Source: Bacillus sp. AFS041924
GTDB taxonomy: Bacteria > Bacillota > Bacilli > Bacillales > Bacillaceae_G
Direction of reading: 5' to 3'
Assembly: GCF_002577195.1 (NCBI RefSeq)
Contig: NZ_NULG01000048.1
Location: 1 to 35,371 of the forward strand
Length of the DNA stretch: 35,371 nucleotides
A program made the position numbers and the translations under genes. Positions 24,463-33,110 of this stretch are shown here, one piece after another. The number at the start of each line of letters is the position of its first letter. Positions within the stretch are counted from its first letter, which is position 1. A model generated the notes under the pieces. That model did not search any database. It saw only the letters and a program-made list of their open reading frames with translations, and had not been told where the DNA came from.

Positions 24463-25632
24463 TCACCCCAATGCATTTTCTAAGTCATTTAATAAATCAT
24501 CGATATGTTCAATTCCCACTGATAATCTTAGTGTATGGTCATCTAGACCAAGCTTTCTCTTAAATTCCTCTGGCATTTCTGAATGAGTTTGAGTATGAGG
24601 ATACGTAATTAGTGATTCAACCCCACCTAAGCTTTCTGCAAACGTAATTACGTTTACACTTCCTAAAACTTGTTCAACTAAACGTAAATCTTTCACTTTA
24701 AATGAAATCATTGCACCAAAACCAGTCGCTTGTTCTTTTATAATTGAATAACCTTTATGCGTTGGTAAACCTACATAATACACTTCTGTAACATTCGGAT
24801 GATTTTCTAAAAACTTTGCAAGTACGATTGCATTTTTTTGGCTATACTCCATACGTAAATGTAGTGTTTTTATTCCACGTAAGATTAACCATGAATCAAA
24901 TGGCGCTAAGGTTGCACCAGTCGATTTTTGATAATAGCGAATTCGCTCATTAGTATATTCCGAATTGGTCACGACAAAGCCAGCAAGTGTATCATTATGA
25001 CCACCTAAATACTTAGTTCCACTATGAACAACAAGATCTGCTCCTAATTCGATTGGTCTAAAGAAATAAGGTGTTAAAAATGTATTATCAACGATTACTA
25101 GAATATCTCTTTCCTTCGCAATCTCTACAACTCTTTTTAAATCAGTTACCTTCATCATTGGATTTGAAGGAGTTTCAATAAAGATTCCTTTCGTATTTGG
25201 CTGAAGTGAATTAAGAATATTTTCGATTTCAGTTGTATCAACAAAATTATGCTCAAGTCCATATGGCGAATAGATTTCTTCGAATAAACGATATGTACCA
25301 CCGTATAAATCATCTGAAACAATTAAATGATCACCTTTTTTAAATAAGCTTAGTACTGCAGTAACAGCTGCATTACCAGTTGAAAAGGCAACTCCATAAT
25401 TTGCACTTTCTAATTTAGCTACTGTATTCTCGACTTCTTCTCTTGTTGGATTTTGTAATCTTGCATAATCATATCCAGTTGATTGATGAAGTCCAGCATG
25501 TTTAAATGTAGCAGATTGATAAATCGGATAACTAATAGCTCCAGTTAATGGATCATATCCTTTACTACCATGAACAGCTACCGTTTCAATTGATTTTTTC
25601 TTCGTGTTTAAAGCTTCTTTTGTATTCGTCAT
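24463..25632 (-). CDS. metI: Cystathionine gamma-synthase / O-acetylhomoserine sulfhydrylase MetI
   Basis: This PLP enzyme joins O-acetyl- (or succinyl-) homoserine to cysteine or sulfide. Motifs are YDYARLQNPTREEVE, FSTGNAAVTAV, ETPSNPMMKVTDL and the PLP lysine in SGTKYLGGHNDTLAG (K207). The frame opens at 25668 inside the terminator region, but GGAGG 8 nt before ATG 25632 fixes the start (389 residues). It is the first gene after the S-box riboswitch and is followed by metC, as in B. subtilis metIC. Confidence 0.9.
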   Translation of the reverse strand: MTNTKEALNTKKKSIETVAVHGSKGYDPLTGAISYPIYQSATFKHAGLHQSTGYDYARLQNPTREEVENTVAKLESANYGVAFSTGNAAVTAVLSLFKKGDHLIVSDDLYGGTYRLFEEIYSPYGLEHNFVDTTEIENILNSLQPNTKGIFIETPSNPMMKVTDLKRVVEIAKERDILVIVDNTFLTPYFFRPIELGADLVVHSGTKYLGGHNDTLAGFVVTNSEYTNERIRYYQKSTGATLAPFDSWLILRGIKTLHLRMEYSQKNAIVLAKFLENHPNVTEVYYVGLPTHKGYSIIKEQATGFGAMISFKVKDLRLVEQVLGSVNVITFAESLGGVESLITYPHTQTHSEMPEEFKRKLGLDDHTLRLSVGIEHIDDLLNDLENALG

Positions 25633-25655
25633 TATAAAATCCTCCATTTTAGTCA

Positions 25656-25691
25656 AATAAAAAACCACTTCCTAAAAAATAAGAAGTGGTT
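25656..25691 (-). terminator. S-box-controlled terminator ahead of metI
   Basis: Stem AACCACTTC/GAAGTGGTT (25663-25671 with 25683-25691) is followed on the minus strand by TTTTTTATT. It lies between the SAM aptamer and the metI ribosome site and is the expression platform. Confidence 0.88.
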
Positions 25692-25714
25692 ATGTCTCGA
25701 AATTAAACATATCG

Positions 25715-25820
25715 CTCTTATCTTCCAGGTTATATACCTGCAGGATTTAGCACTTTCTAGTTTTCACTAGAGTTGCCGGGTTTCGTCGGGCCAGTCCCTC
25801 CACCGCTCTTGATAAGATTA
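25715..25820 (-). promoter_or_regulatory. SAM-I (S-box) riboswitch
   Basis: Read on the minus strand, P1 begins at CTTATCAAGAG and closes at GATAAGAG. The invariant blocks are present: GGTGGAGGGACTGGCCC, then GAAACCCGGCAAC (kink-turn and pseudoknot side), an arm closed by CTAG/CTAG, and GTGCTAAATCCTGCAG. When SAM is bound the downstream terminator forms and metI-metC are off. A TATAAT at 25825-25830 (minus strand) lies immediately upstream and would be the -10. Confidence 0.95.
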
Positions 25821-25898
25821 TTAAATTATATTGTTAAGTATATTAAAAACTCTGATAATTATCAATTGTTTTTTTCAAATTATTTAATTATTCGTTTT

Positions 25899-28172
25899 TC
25901 ATTTCCATTCTTCAGGTAGTAAATTTTTATAAAGTGCACTCTTATATCTGTCATCAATTAGTAATAAAGTCCCTTCATCTGTCTCAGATCGGATGACTCT
26001 TCCACCTGCTTGCATTACTTTATTCATCCCCGGAAAGACATATGCATAATAATACCCATTTTTTCCAACCGAATTAAAATGATCTTTTAATATATTTCTT
26101 TCTAAACAAATTTGTGGCAATCCTACACCAACTACTACGACACCGTTTAAGCGATCGCCCTTTAAATCAATACCTTCAGAGAAAATTCCGCCTAATACAG
26201 CAAATCCAACTAATGTTTCCTCATTAAGACTATCAAAATGTAAAAGGAACTCTTCTCGCTCAGATTCAGTCATCCCATTTTCTTGAACGATTAGATTTAT
26301 ATTTGAGTACTTAACTTGAAATAATTCAACACTTTGAATGAGATATTGATATGACGGAAAGAAAACTAAATAATTCCCTTTTCTTTTTGTAATATCTTTA
26401 TAAATCAAATCAATTAATCTTTCTAAATTTCTTTCACGATCTTGATATCGAGTTGATAAAGGATTAATCGTAACTTGCAGTTGTTCTTTTTGAAAAGGTG
26501 AATCGACCATAATTGTATAATCGCGATTTTGATCGCCAAGCATATCCTGAAAATATTGAACTGGCGTTAAAGTAGCCGAAAAATAAATTGTAGATCGAAA
26601 TCTTTTTATGACGTCGTTTACTACTTTAGAAGGATCAAGGCAGAATAATTTTATATGAACCTCACTTTTATATAGTTCGTAGTAACATACATAATTTCCA
26701 TCAAAAAATTCACTAATTTTGACAAAGTTAAGTGCTTCAAAATAGGTTTCAAGTAAGATCTGCCTATTTTCATCATCGTCCATTTCCTGTAATTTTATTT
26801 CTACTATCTCATTAAATATATAGAGAAATTCAATTAAATCTTCATCTAGTTCTTTTGAAACAGGTGTTACAACATCCTTCCATTTCTTCCTTATTTCAAT
26901 AAACCGCTTATTAATTTCATTAATACAGACATACAGTTCATCTTTTGAATGTTTAAATCTATTTTTCAACTCTAAGAATTTAGATTTGAATAAACTTGCA
27001 GAATACATTTCTCTCGCGCGATCAACCAAATTATGTGCCTCATCAATTAATAAAACTGAACTTCGTTTATGTTCATCAAATAATCGTTTTAATGATACTC
27101 TAGGATCAAAAATATAATTAACATCGCAAATAATAGCATCTGAAGAATTTAATAAATCTAATGAGTATTCAAATGGACAGACTGTATGTTTGCGAGCATA
27201 TTCTTCAATTTTCTCACGAGTTAGCGCTTTTTCCGATGAAAGAATATCAAGTACTGCATCGTTTATTCGATCATAATAGCCTTCTGCAAACTCACAATAA
27301 TCCTTTTGACAAATTGTTTCTTCTTTAAAACAAATTTTATCTTTTGCTGTAATCGTCGTACACGAAATACATAGTCCTTGATCTGTCATTCGCTTAAATG
27401 CTTCTTCAGCAACAGTCCTAGTAATTGTTTTCGATGTTAAGTAAAACAATCGATTTATACTACTCTCACCCATACTTTTAACAGTTGGAAATATGGTTGA
27501 AACTGTTTTTCCAATTCCAGTTGGCGCTACAGCAAATAAATTATTTCCCTCCTGAATCGTTTGATAAACGGCACCCGCTAATTTTCTCTGACCTTTTCTG
27601 AAAGAAGGAAATGGAAAATTTAATTCTTTTATTGATTGATTTCTTAATTCAATATGATCGTATTTCCATTTCGCATAAGGATAGTAAGCTTCCAGCATTT
27701 TATATAAGTATGTTGTTAATTCATCCATTGTAAACAAAAGATCGAAGCTGATTTTTTGTTCGGTTAAAATATTAATATATGTAAGTCGTAGTGTAATCTT
27801 TTCAAGCTGTAATTCTTCACAAATAAAATATCCGTATACTTTCGCTTGCGCCCAATGAACAGGATAAGAATTTTCATTTATTTCATTCAAATCCTTCATT
27901 GTCGATTTAATTTCTTCTATTATGTAGTGTTCGTCCTGAAATAATAATCCATCACAACGTCCTTCAATTTGAAACTCCAATTGTTCAAAAGCTATGCTAC
28001 CAGATATAGGCCGCTCTTTTACATCCAGCTCCCCATATTCTTTCTGTATTTTTTGATGTGCCTTTGTACCTTCAGTTAATGAAACTGAACTTTTATATCC
28101 AACATTTATACTTCCCGCTGTATGAGCATACTCAACTAGCGTTCGTACTGAAACTTTTACCAAATTGTCCAA
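25899..28172 (-). CDS. DinG/XPD-like superfamily 2 helicase with N-terminal PD-(D/E)XK nuclease domain
   Basis: With TTG 28172 as start the protein has 757 residues. The frame extends to 28211, but GGGGG lies 8 nt before this TTG and no good site precedes the longer start. Residues 1-180 form a RecB/Cas4-like nuclease: D74 (GRCDGLL), E87-x-K89 (EEIKS) and HWAQAKVYGY (motif IV). The helicase follows: Walker A APTGIGKT (216-223), four iron-sulphur cysteines (C281, C288, C293, C332), LLIDEAHNL (DEAH 377-380) and QAGGRVIRSETDEG (motif VI) near the end. XPD/DinG enzymes unwind DNA 5' to 3'. Proteins of this build are common in bacilli and presumably act in DNA repair. It is a single gene. Confidence 0.85.
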   Translation of the reverse strand: MDNLVKVSVRTLVEYAHTAGSINVGYKSSVSLTEGTKAHQKIQKEYGELDVKERPISGSIAFEQLEFQIEGRCDGLLFQDEHYIIEEIKSTMKDLNEINENSYPVHWAQAKVYGYFICEELQLEKITLRLTYINILTEQKISFDLLFTMDELTTYLYKMLEAYYPYAKWKYDHIELRNQSIKELNFPFPSFRKGQRKLAGAVYQTIQEGNNLFAVAPTGIGKTVSTIFPTVKSMGESSINRLFYLTSKTITRTVAEEAFKRMTDQGLCISCTTITAKDKICFKEETICQKDYCEFAEGYYDRINDAVLDILSSEKALTREKIEEYARKHTVCPFEYSLDLLNSSDAIICDVNYIFDPRVSLKRLFDEHKRSSVLLIDEAHNLVDRAREMYSASLFKSKFLELKNRFKHSKDELYVCINEINKRFIEIRKKWKDVVTPVSKELDEDLIEFLYIFNEIVEIKLQEMDDDENRQILLETYFEALNFVKISEFFDGNYVCYYELYKSEVHIKLFCLDPSKVVNDVIKRFRSTIYFSATLTPVQYFQDMLGDQNRDYTIMVDSPFQKEQLQVTINPLSTRYQDRERNLERLIDLIYKDITKRKGNYLVFFPSYQYLIQSVELFQVKYSNINLIVQENGMTESEREEFLLHFDSLNEETLVGFAVLGGIFSEGIDLKGDRLNGVVVVGVGLPQICLERNILKDHFNSVGKNGYYYAYVFPGMNKVMQAGGRVIRSETDEGTLLLIDDRYKSALYKNLLPEEWK

Positions 28173-28240
28173 TTGAGTATCCCCCTTTTTGTTCATTTTA
28201 CCATAATTCATCTTTCTTGATTAAGAATGAAAGATCACAG

Positions 28241-28277
28241 TTAAAAAAGTTCAAGTTAGATAACAACTTGAACTTTT
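28241..28277 (-). terminator. Terminator-like hairpin, copy 1
   Basis: A 13-bp stem AAAAGTTCAAGTT/AACTTGAACTTTT (28245-28257 with 28265-28277) with T6 on the minus-strand side. It lies between the YcxB-like gene and the helicase gene. A near-duplicate is at 28492-28528. Confidence 0.7.
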
Positions 28278-28387
28278 AAGAGTGTTTAAATATATATCAG
28301 TCAATAGATAAAGCTTACACTAATCTAAATATATGATAATAAAGTTTTATTTATTTGATGGTTTTAATGATAATTTGTTTTTGAAAT

Positions 28388-28424
28388 CGCCCCATGGAAA
28401 GCGAGCAACCTGTAGTGAAAATCA
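28388..28424 (+). repeat. Fragment of a dispersed Bacillales intergenic repeat
   Basis: CCATGGAAAGCGAGCAACCT followed by GTAGTGAAAATCA is the same element as at 10281-10346 (minus strand) and matches the 3' half of a repeat I recognise from many Bacillus genomes. It lies between the two duplicated hairpins; the rest of 28278-28491 holds no gene. Confidence 0.6.
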
Positions 28425-28491
28425 AAATCATATAGCGCTTCCTTTACATCGAAAAATATTGTTGATTTATAGACAAGAATTTTTCAACAGC

Positions 28492-28528
28492 ACGAAAAGT
28501 TCAAGCTAAATAATTAACTTGAACTTTT
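28492..28528 (-). terminator. Terminator of the YcxB-like gene (hairpin copy 2)
   Basis: An 11-bp stem AAAAGTTCAAG/CTTGAACTTTT (28495-28505 with 28518-28528, 12-nt loop), about 40 bp after the YcxB-like stop. Sequence on both sides repeats that of copy 1. Confidence 0.7.
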
Positions 28529-28566
28529 AGTGTTTAAAAATATTAATATCAATTACCCAGTAATTT

Positions 28567-29094
28567 TTAACAATATAAAACTTGAATATTATATTTTCTA
28601 TAAAATTGTAATAACTTCTCCATATCATCTTTTATTGCTTCTAATGGTACGATAATGGCTTTCATACTTGAAACGTAAATATAAAAGTAATTCTTTGTTC
28701 CCTTTATTTCAACGATATTATCCCATTTTATTTCATGAACGCTTGATTTTGTAATTTCTTTAATCCCATTCTCATCAACCTTAAGAGAATGTTCGCCGAA
28801 TAATGATTCGTTTCTCTTATCATTTAGAAGTTTAATCATTTTATTTTTAGTTGATCTGTAATATAACTTTGGAAAATAAATGAAAAAAACAATCGCTGCT
28901 AACGAAAAGGCAAGTAAATAACCGGAAATAGGTTGCTTAAATAGAAAAGAAATTAAAAATGGTATTACTAAATAGATTAGACTCACAGCTATCCGATTAT
29001 TAGTTAACGATTTTTGAACAGTTTTTGAGTTTTTTAAATGATGCAAATTAAATTCAATATAATCATCCAAATTAATTTCATAATTAAGTTTCAT
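28567..29094 (-). CDS. YcxB-like membrane protein
   Basis: A 175-residue protein. A polar N-terminus (NYEINLDDYIEFNLHHLKNS) leads to two membrane helices (about 35-52 and 57-74), then a cytosolic domain with GEHSLKVDENGIKEITKSSV, IKWDNIVEIKGTKNYFYIYV and PLEAI. This order fits the YcxB-like domain found in many Firmicutes proteins of unknown role. GGAGG precedes the ATG. It is a single gene ended by a hairpin that occurs twice nearby. Confidence 0.75.
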   Translation of the reverse strand: MKLNYEINLDDYIEFNLHHLKNSKTVQKSLTNNRIAVSLIYLVIPFLISFLFKQPISGYLLAFSLAAIVFFIYFPKLYYRSTKNKMIKLLNDKRNESLFGEHSLKVDENGIKEITKSSVHEIKWDNIVEIKGTKNYFYIYVSSMKAIIVPLEAIKDDMEKLLQFYRKYNIQVLYC

Positions 29095-29277
29095 ACTTTA
29101 CCTCCATTTACTAAATAATATTTAATTACTAATATTCTATCATTAGTAAAAACCAGAAAATAAAGATATTTCTTCTACATATATTAAGTTGACTTTTCAA
29201 GATTCATAGAATTAATTCTTATATTAAAAATTAGTAATAATTCATTTCAAAAGTTCTATTTTTAACCTTCTGGCATA

Positions 29278-29306
29278 GAAAAAAGCAAATCCTTAAAGGA
29301 TTTGCT
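29278..29306 (-). terminator. Terminator of the ABC exporter operon
   Basis: A 9-11-bp stem (29284-29292 with 29298-29306) followed on the minus strand by five or six T residues, 21 bp after the second ABC gene. Confidence 0.8.
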
Positions 29307-29327
29307 CCAATTAAACAATACAGGTCA

Positions 29328-31115
29328 TTAAGCTCCATCATTTATGAAGCTATACTGCGCCATGTATAACTTATAATAATGTCCTTTTAATCTTAATAAC
29401 TCTTCATGTGTTCCACTTTCTTCAACATTTCCATTTCCAATTACCATGATTTTATCGCAATCACGAATTGTCGATAATCTGTGAGCAATTACAAATGAAG
29501 TTCGACCTTCTAATAGCGTTTCGATCCCATTTTGGACAAGTTTTTCTGTATGTGTATCGATATTAGAAGTAGCCTCATCAAGTATTAAAATTCTAGGATC
29601 AGCTAATAGAGCACGAGCAAAAGAGATTAATTGTCTTTGACCTAAAGAAAGTCTTGAGCCTCTTTCATTTACGTCAGTGTCATATCCATTCTCCATTTTG
29701 ATAATAAAATCATGTGCATGGACTGCTTTTGCCGCAGCAATTACTTCTTCATCTGTTGCATTTAATTTACCGTATCGAATATTTTCCATAATTGAAGTTG
29801 AGAATAGGAATGTATCTTGTAGCATAATTCCCATTTGACTTCTATATGACTCTAAATCTACTTTTTTTATGTCTTTTCCATCAACTAAAATTTCACCTTT
29901 TAATGGATCATAGAAACGGCTTAATAGTGATACAATCGTCGTTTTACCTGCACCTGTTGCGCCTACTAATGCGATTTTTTCTCCAGGATTAATTGTAAAA
30001 TTGACATTTTTTAATACGGTTGAATTTTCATCATAACCAAAAGTCACATTTCTAAATTGAACTTCACCATTAATTCTTGGAATTGCTGGTGCATTTTCTT
30101 CACTAATGATTTCAGGATCAATATCCATAATGTCAAAAATACGATCAGCTGCCGAAAAGTTTGAGATTAATGTATTATAAAAGTTTGATAAGTTCATAAT
30201 TGGACGCCAGAACATACCAATATACATTGAAAACGCGATTAATGTACCGACTTCAATTTCTTGACTAGTTACTAGCTTATAGCCAACATAAAATACAATG
30301 ACAGTTCCAACACCCCATGAAAGTTCAACTAATGGCCAAAAGAAGTCATTCATTTTTACTGCTCTCATGAATGAGCCCATTAATACTGAAACCTTTTCTT
30401 TGAAGTCTTTTTCTTTATCTTTTTCTTTCGCAAAGGATTGAACTACTTTTATCCCTGAAAAATCTTCATGAATAAACGCAATTAAATTTGAGCGTTTCTT
30501 ACGATAATCATCCCATCTTTTACGTGCACGTGTTTCAATAAAAAACATTGCAACCGCCAAAAATGGAAGGATGGACATAGATGCAATTGCGAGTTTAACA
30601 TTTAATACAAACATGACTACCGTAACACAAACTAAACTTAGTAATTCTGGTATTAATGTTTGAATACTTTGGTTGAATAAATTTTGAAGTGCACTAATGT
30701 CACCCATTACACGAGCCAAAATTTTTCCTACCGGACGATTATCAAAAAACGTAAATGAAAGTTTTTGAATATGTGTATACAGCTCATGGCGAATATTTAC
30801 TAATATATTATTCGTAACTGAGCTAATCATCGTCCAACGTACTTTTGATGCGATCATTGCTAAGGAATTTAGTGCTAATAATACAACTCCAATTAGTACT
30901 AGCCCTTTTACATCGTGATTTTTAATATTTGTATCAATCGCTACTTTCAGTAAATATGGGTTCAATATACCAATTACCATTACAAATAACATTAGGCAAA
31001 TTACTGCAAATGTTTTTAATTTATAAGGTTTTAAATATGTCCCGAGCCTAAGAATTAGCTCGGTTTTACTCCGATTTAGTTGGTCTTCATCACGGTTTAC
31101 CGTATTTTGTGCCAT
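29328..31115 (-). CDS. ABC exporter half-transporter (consensus ATPase-site subunit)
   Basis: A 595-residue half-transporter with six N-terminal membrane helices (about 35-310) and an ATPase domain. Walker A is GATGAGKT (385-392), Walker B ends in the normal catalytic glutamate (LDEATSNID, E514), and the switch histidine lies in VIAHRLSTI. Its signature is LSLGQ (489-493) instead of LSGGQ. Such a change is what pairs with a degenerate partner site in heterodimeric exporters. It overlaps the upstream subunit gene by one base. Size and arrangement suit the B. subtilis YfiBC or LmrCD type of multidrug exporter; the substrate is unknown. Confidence 0.88.
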   Translation of the reverse strand: MAQNTVNRDEDQLNRSKTELILRLGTYLKPYKLKTFAVICLMLFVMVIGILNPYLLKVAIDTNIKNHDVKGLVLIGVVLLALNSLAMIASKVRWTMISSVTNNILVNIRHELYTHIQKLSFTFFDNRPVGKILARVMGDISALQNLFNQSIQTLIPELLSLVCVTVVMFVLNVKLAIASMSILPFLAVAMFFIETRARKRWDDYRKKRSNLIAFIHEDFSGIKVVQSFAKEKDKEKDFKEKVSVLMGSFMRAVKMNDFFWPLVELSWGVGTVIVFYVGYKLVTSQEIEVGTLIAFSMYIGMFWRPIMNLSNFYNTLISNFSAADRIFDIMDIDPEIISEENAPAIPRINGEVQFRNVTFGYDENSTVLKNVNFTINPGEKIALVGATGAGKTTIVSLLSRFYDPLKGEILVDGKDIKKVDLESYRSQMGIMLQDTFLFSTSIMENIRYGKLNATDEEVIAAAKAVHAHDFIIKMENGYDTDVNERGSRLSLGQRQLISFARALLADPRILILDEATSNIDTHTEKLVQNGIETLLEGRTSFVIAHRLSTIRDCDKIMVIGNGNVEESGTHEELLRLKGHYYKLYMAQYSFINDGA

Positions 31116-32851
31116 TAGACCACCCCACTTTCCACTGTTTCAAAATCTTTGAATTGTTCTTCGTAAACTTCAAAGTATCTACCTTTTTTATCTAATAATT
31201 GCTTATGATTTCCTTTTTCAACAATTTCCCCATTTTCAACGAATAAGATTAAATCGGCATTTTTTACTGCTGAAATACGGTGCGCAATAATAAATGTTGT
31301 ACTATGCGAGAAACGTTTATTTAAATTGTGTAATAGTTCATACTCAGTTTCCATATCTAGCGCAGAAGTTGCATCATCTAAAATTAGTATTGGAGCATTT
31401 CGTAATAATGCACGTGCAATTGAAATACGTTGTTTTTGGCCACCAGATAATCCAATTCCACGTTCTCCAATTTCAGTGTTGAATCCTTCTTCTAGCTCTT
31501 CAATAAAGTCTAGACAACACGCAATGCGGCATACCTCGCGGATTTCTTCCATTGTAGCTTCAGGGTTTCCTAGTTTAATATTGTTTTCGATCGTATCTGA
31601 GAATAGGAATGTGTCCTGGGAAACTAGAGACATATTTTGACGTAATGATGTTAGATTAAAATCTTTCACATTTACACCATCAACTAATACTTCTCCTTCA
31701 GCCACATCGTATGAGCGACCGATTAAATGAAGAATTGAAGATTTCCCAGCACCTGTCGTCCCCATAATTGCTACTTTACTACCACTTGGAATATATAGAT
31801 TAATATTTTTTAAGACGATTTCATCGTTGTATTTAAAGTTAACATTTTTATATTCCACTGAACCGTCAACAAGATTAGGTGTGTATGCCCCTTCTTTATT
31901 TTCGATTTCAGTTTTACGATCTAAAATTTCAAAAATCTTCTTCGCAGAAGCTTGGTTTTTAGAAAGTATATCTGTTAACCAACCTAACATTCTCATCGGC
32001 CAAATTAAGTTCCAAATGTAACCACTAAATGCAACAAGTTCACCTAGCGTCATACTACGTTGTAAAACAAAATATCCACCAATAATGATCATAGCCACAA
32101 GCGCAATATTTGTTAAAAATTCAATATTAGGAAAATATTTACGCATTGTATTTGCTTGCGCCATGTTTAAATCATAAAAACCACGATTCATTTTTAAAAA
32201 TTTCAACGTTTCATGTTTTTCTCTTGCAAATGCTTTAACTAATCTTACACCCGCAATATTTTGTTGAGCTGTTGTATTAATTTCAGCTGTATGGTCACTT
32301 ATTTTACCGTAACCTTTATTTAATAATCGATTCAAACGTGTTCCCATATATCCAATCGGGATCATAATTGCTAAACAAATTAATGCCAATTTCCAATCGA
32401 TCACGAATAGGATAATTGTACTGACAGTAAAATAAATGATATTTTCGATAAATAATCTTAGTCCAAACGCAATTGTTTGCCATATATTTTCCACATCTTC
32501 ATTAATTCTCGAAAGTAATTCTCCAGTATTCATTGAGTCAAAATACTTAAACTCAAAGCTTTGAATATGCTTGAACATATCATTTTTGATATCTTCATGT
32601 ACTTTCGAACTTACTAAGTCATATAGATATTCTTTTACATAACCAAAAATTGATTTGATGATCGTAACACCGATAATACCTCCAATAACTGGAAGAACGA
32701 CAGATGTTTTTCCTTTTGTAATACCATCATCAATTAAAACCATTTGTAAATAAGGAATTAAATGATCCACACCAATAACTAAAATCATTGAAATAGAACC
32801 AATAATAAATGAAAGCTTATGTCTAAAGACATATTTTAAAATTCGAGACAA
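31115..32851 (-). CDS. ABC exporter half-transporter (degenerate ATPase-site subunit)
   Basis: A 578-residue half-transporter. Six membrane helices span about 12-300, with FDSMNTGELLSRINEDVENI as the coupling region. The ATPase domain has Walker A GTTGAGKS (364-371), the canonical signature LSGGQ (468-472), and Walker B LILDDATSALD with Asp (D493) in place of the catalytic Glu. Together with LSLGQ of the partner this predicts one weak and one active ATP site, as in BmrCD, LmrCD and TM287/288. The gene is preceded by a leader peptide and two terminators (32914-33152), so expression is probably induced by slowed translation, as known for bmrBCD. Confidence 0.88.
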   Translation of the reverse strand: MSRILKYVFRHKLSFIIGSISMILVIGVDHLIPYLQMVLIDDGITKGKTSVVLPVIGGIIGVTIIKSIFGYVKEYLYDLVSSKVHEDIKNDMFKHIQSFEFKYFDSMNTGELLSRINEDVENIWQTIAFGLRLFIENIIYFTVSTIILFVIDWKLALICLAIMIPIGYMGTRLNRLLNKGYGKISDHTAEINTTAQQNIAGVRLVKAFAREKHETLKFLKMNRGFYDLNMAQANTMRKYFPNIEFLTNIALVAMIIIGGYFVLQRSMTLGELVAFSGYIWNLIWPMRMLGWLTDILSKNQASAKKIFEILDRKTEIENKEGAYTPNLVDGSVEYKNVNFKYNDEIVLKNINLYIPSGSKVAIMGTTGAGKSSILHLIGRSYDVAEGEVLVDGVNVKDFNLTSLRQNMSLVSQDTFLFSDTIENNIKLGNPEATMEEIREVCRIACCLDFIEELEEGFNTEIGERGIGLSGGQKQRISIARALLRNAPILILDDATSALDMETEYELLHNLNKRFSHSTTFIIAHRISAVKNADLILFVENGEIVEKGNHKQLLDKKGRYFEVYEEQFKDFETVESGVV

Positions 32852-32913
32852 TGTTATACCTCCCTTTTATCAATTAACCTAACTCTACGCAACCCTCCAC
32901 TTTTTTTTGACAA

Positions 32914-32951
32914 TAAAAAGGCCATGGGATAATTTTCCATACCCCATGGCC
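32914..32951 (-). terminator. Second leader terminator (T2) of the ABC operon
   Basis: A 9-bp stem GGCCATGGG/CCCATGGCC (32920-32928 with 32943-32951, 14-nt loop) runs into TTTTTATTG on the minus strand, about 60 bp ahead of the first ABC gene. Confidence 0.85.
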
Positions 32952-33005
32952 ATAAAGAAACGTTTCGACAAAAAACAAACAAATATTGATTGTTTATTTT
33001 TGGCA

Positions 33006-33038
33006 CAAAAAAGCCATGGGAAATATAAACCCATGGCT
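33006..33038 (-). terminator. First leader terminator (T1) of the ABC operon
   Basis: A 9-bp stem AGCCATGGG/CCCATGGCT (33012-33020 with 33030-33038, 9-nt loop) runs into six T residues on the minus strand. Its arms are almost the same as those of T2. Confidence 0.88.
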
Positions 33039-33110
33039 AGTTCGTCAATTGAAATCTAAATTTCAACGTGGTCCGTCCTGCGTAGAGATAGGGTTCATAA
33101 TCATTATGAA
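33024..33110 (-). promoter_or_regulatory. Attenuator: leader hairpin and 9-bp antiterminator
   Basis: Within the leader reading frame, TTCATAATCATTATGAA (33094-33110) is a perfect inverted repeat (hairpin L). Its 3' side in RNA plus the next bases, UAUGAACCC (33091-33099), can pair with GGGUUUAUA (33024-33032), which takes in the GGG of the T1 5' arm: nine pairs, one of them G-U. Hairpin L and the antiterminator exclude each other, as do the antiterminator and T1. A further hairpin (33049-33066) covers the leader stop codon. Confidence 0.6.

Noticed and set aside
25853-25864. Fur-like palindrome TGATAATTATCA upstream of the S-box
   Set aside because: It is a perfect 12-bp palindrome but lacks the 7-1-7 layout of a real Fur box. 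Methionine genes are explained by the riboswitch.
31326-31640. 104-codon plus-strand frame
   Set aside because: Antisense to the Walker and signature motifs of the ABC subunit; a shadow of strongly conserved coding sequence.
32957-32966. GAAACGTTTC palindrome in the ABC leader as a LacI-type operator
   Set aside because: It is short, lies between the second terminator and the first one within a transcribed leader, and no regulator is linked.
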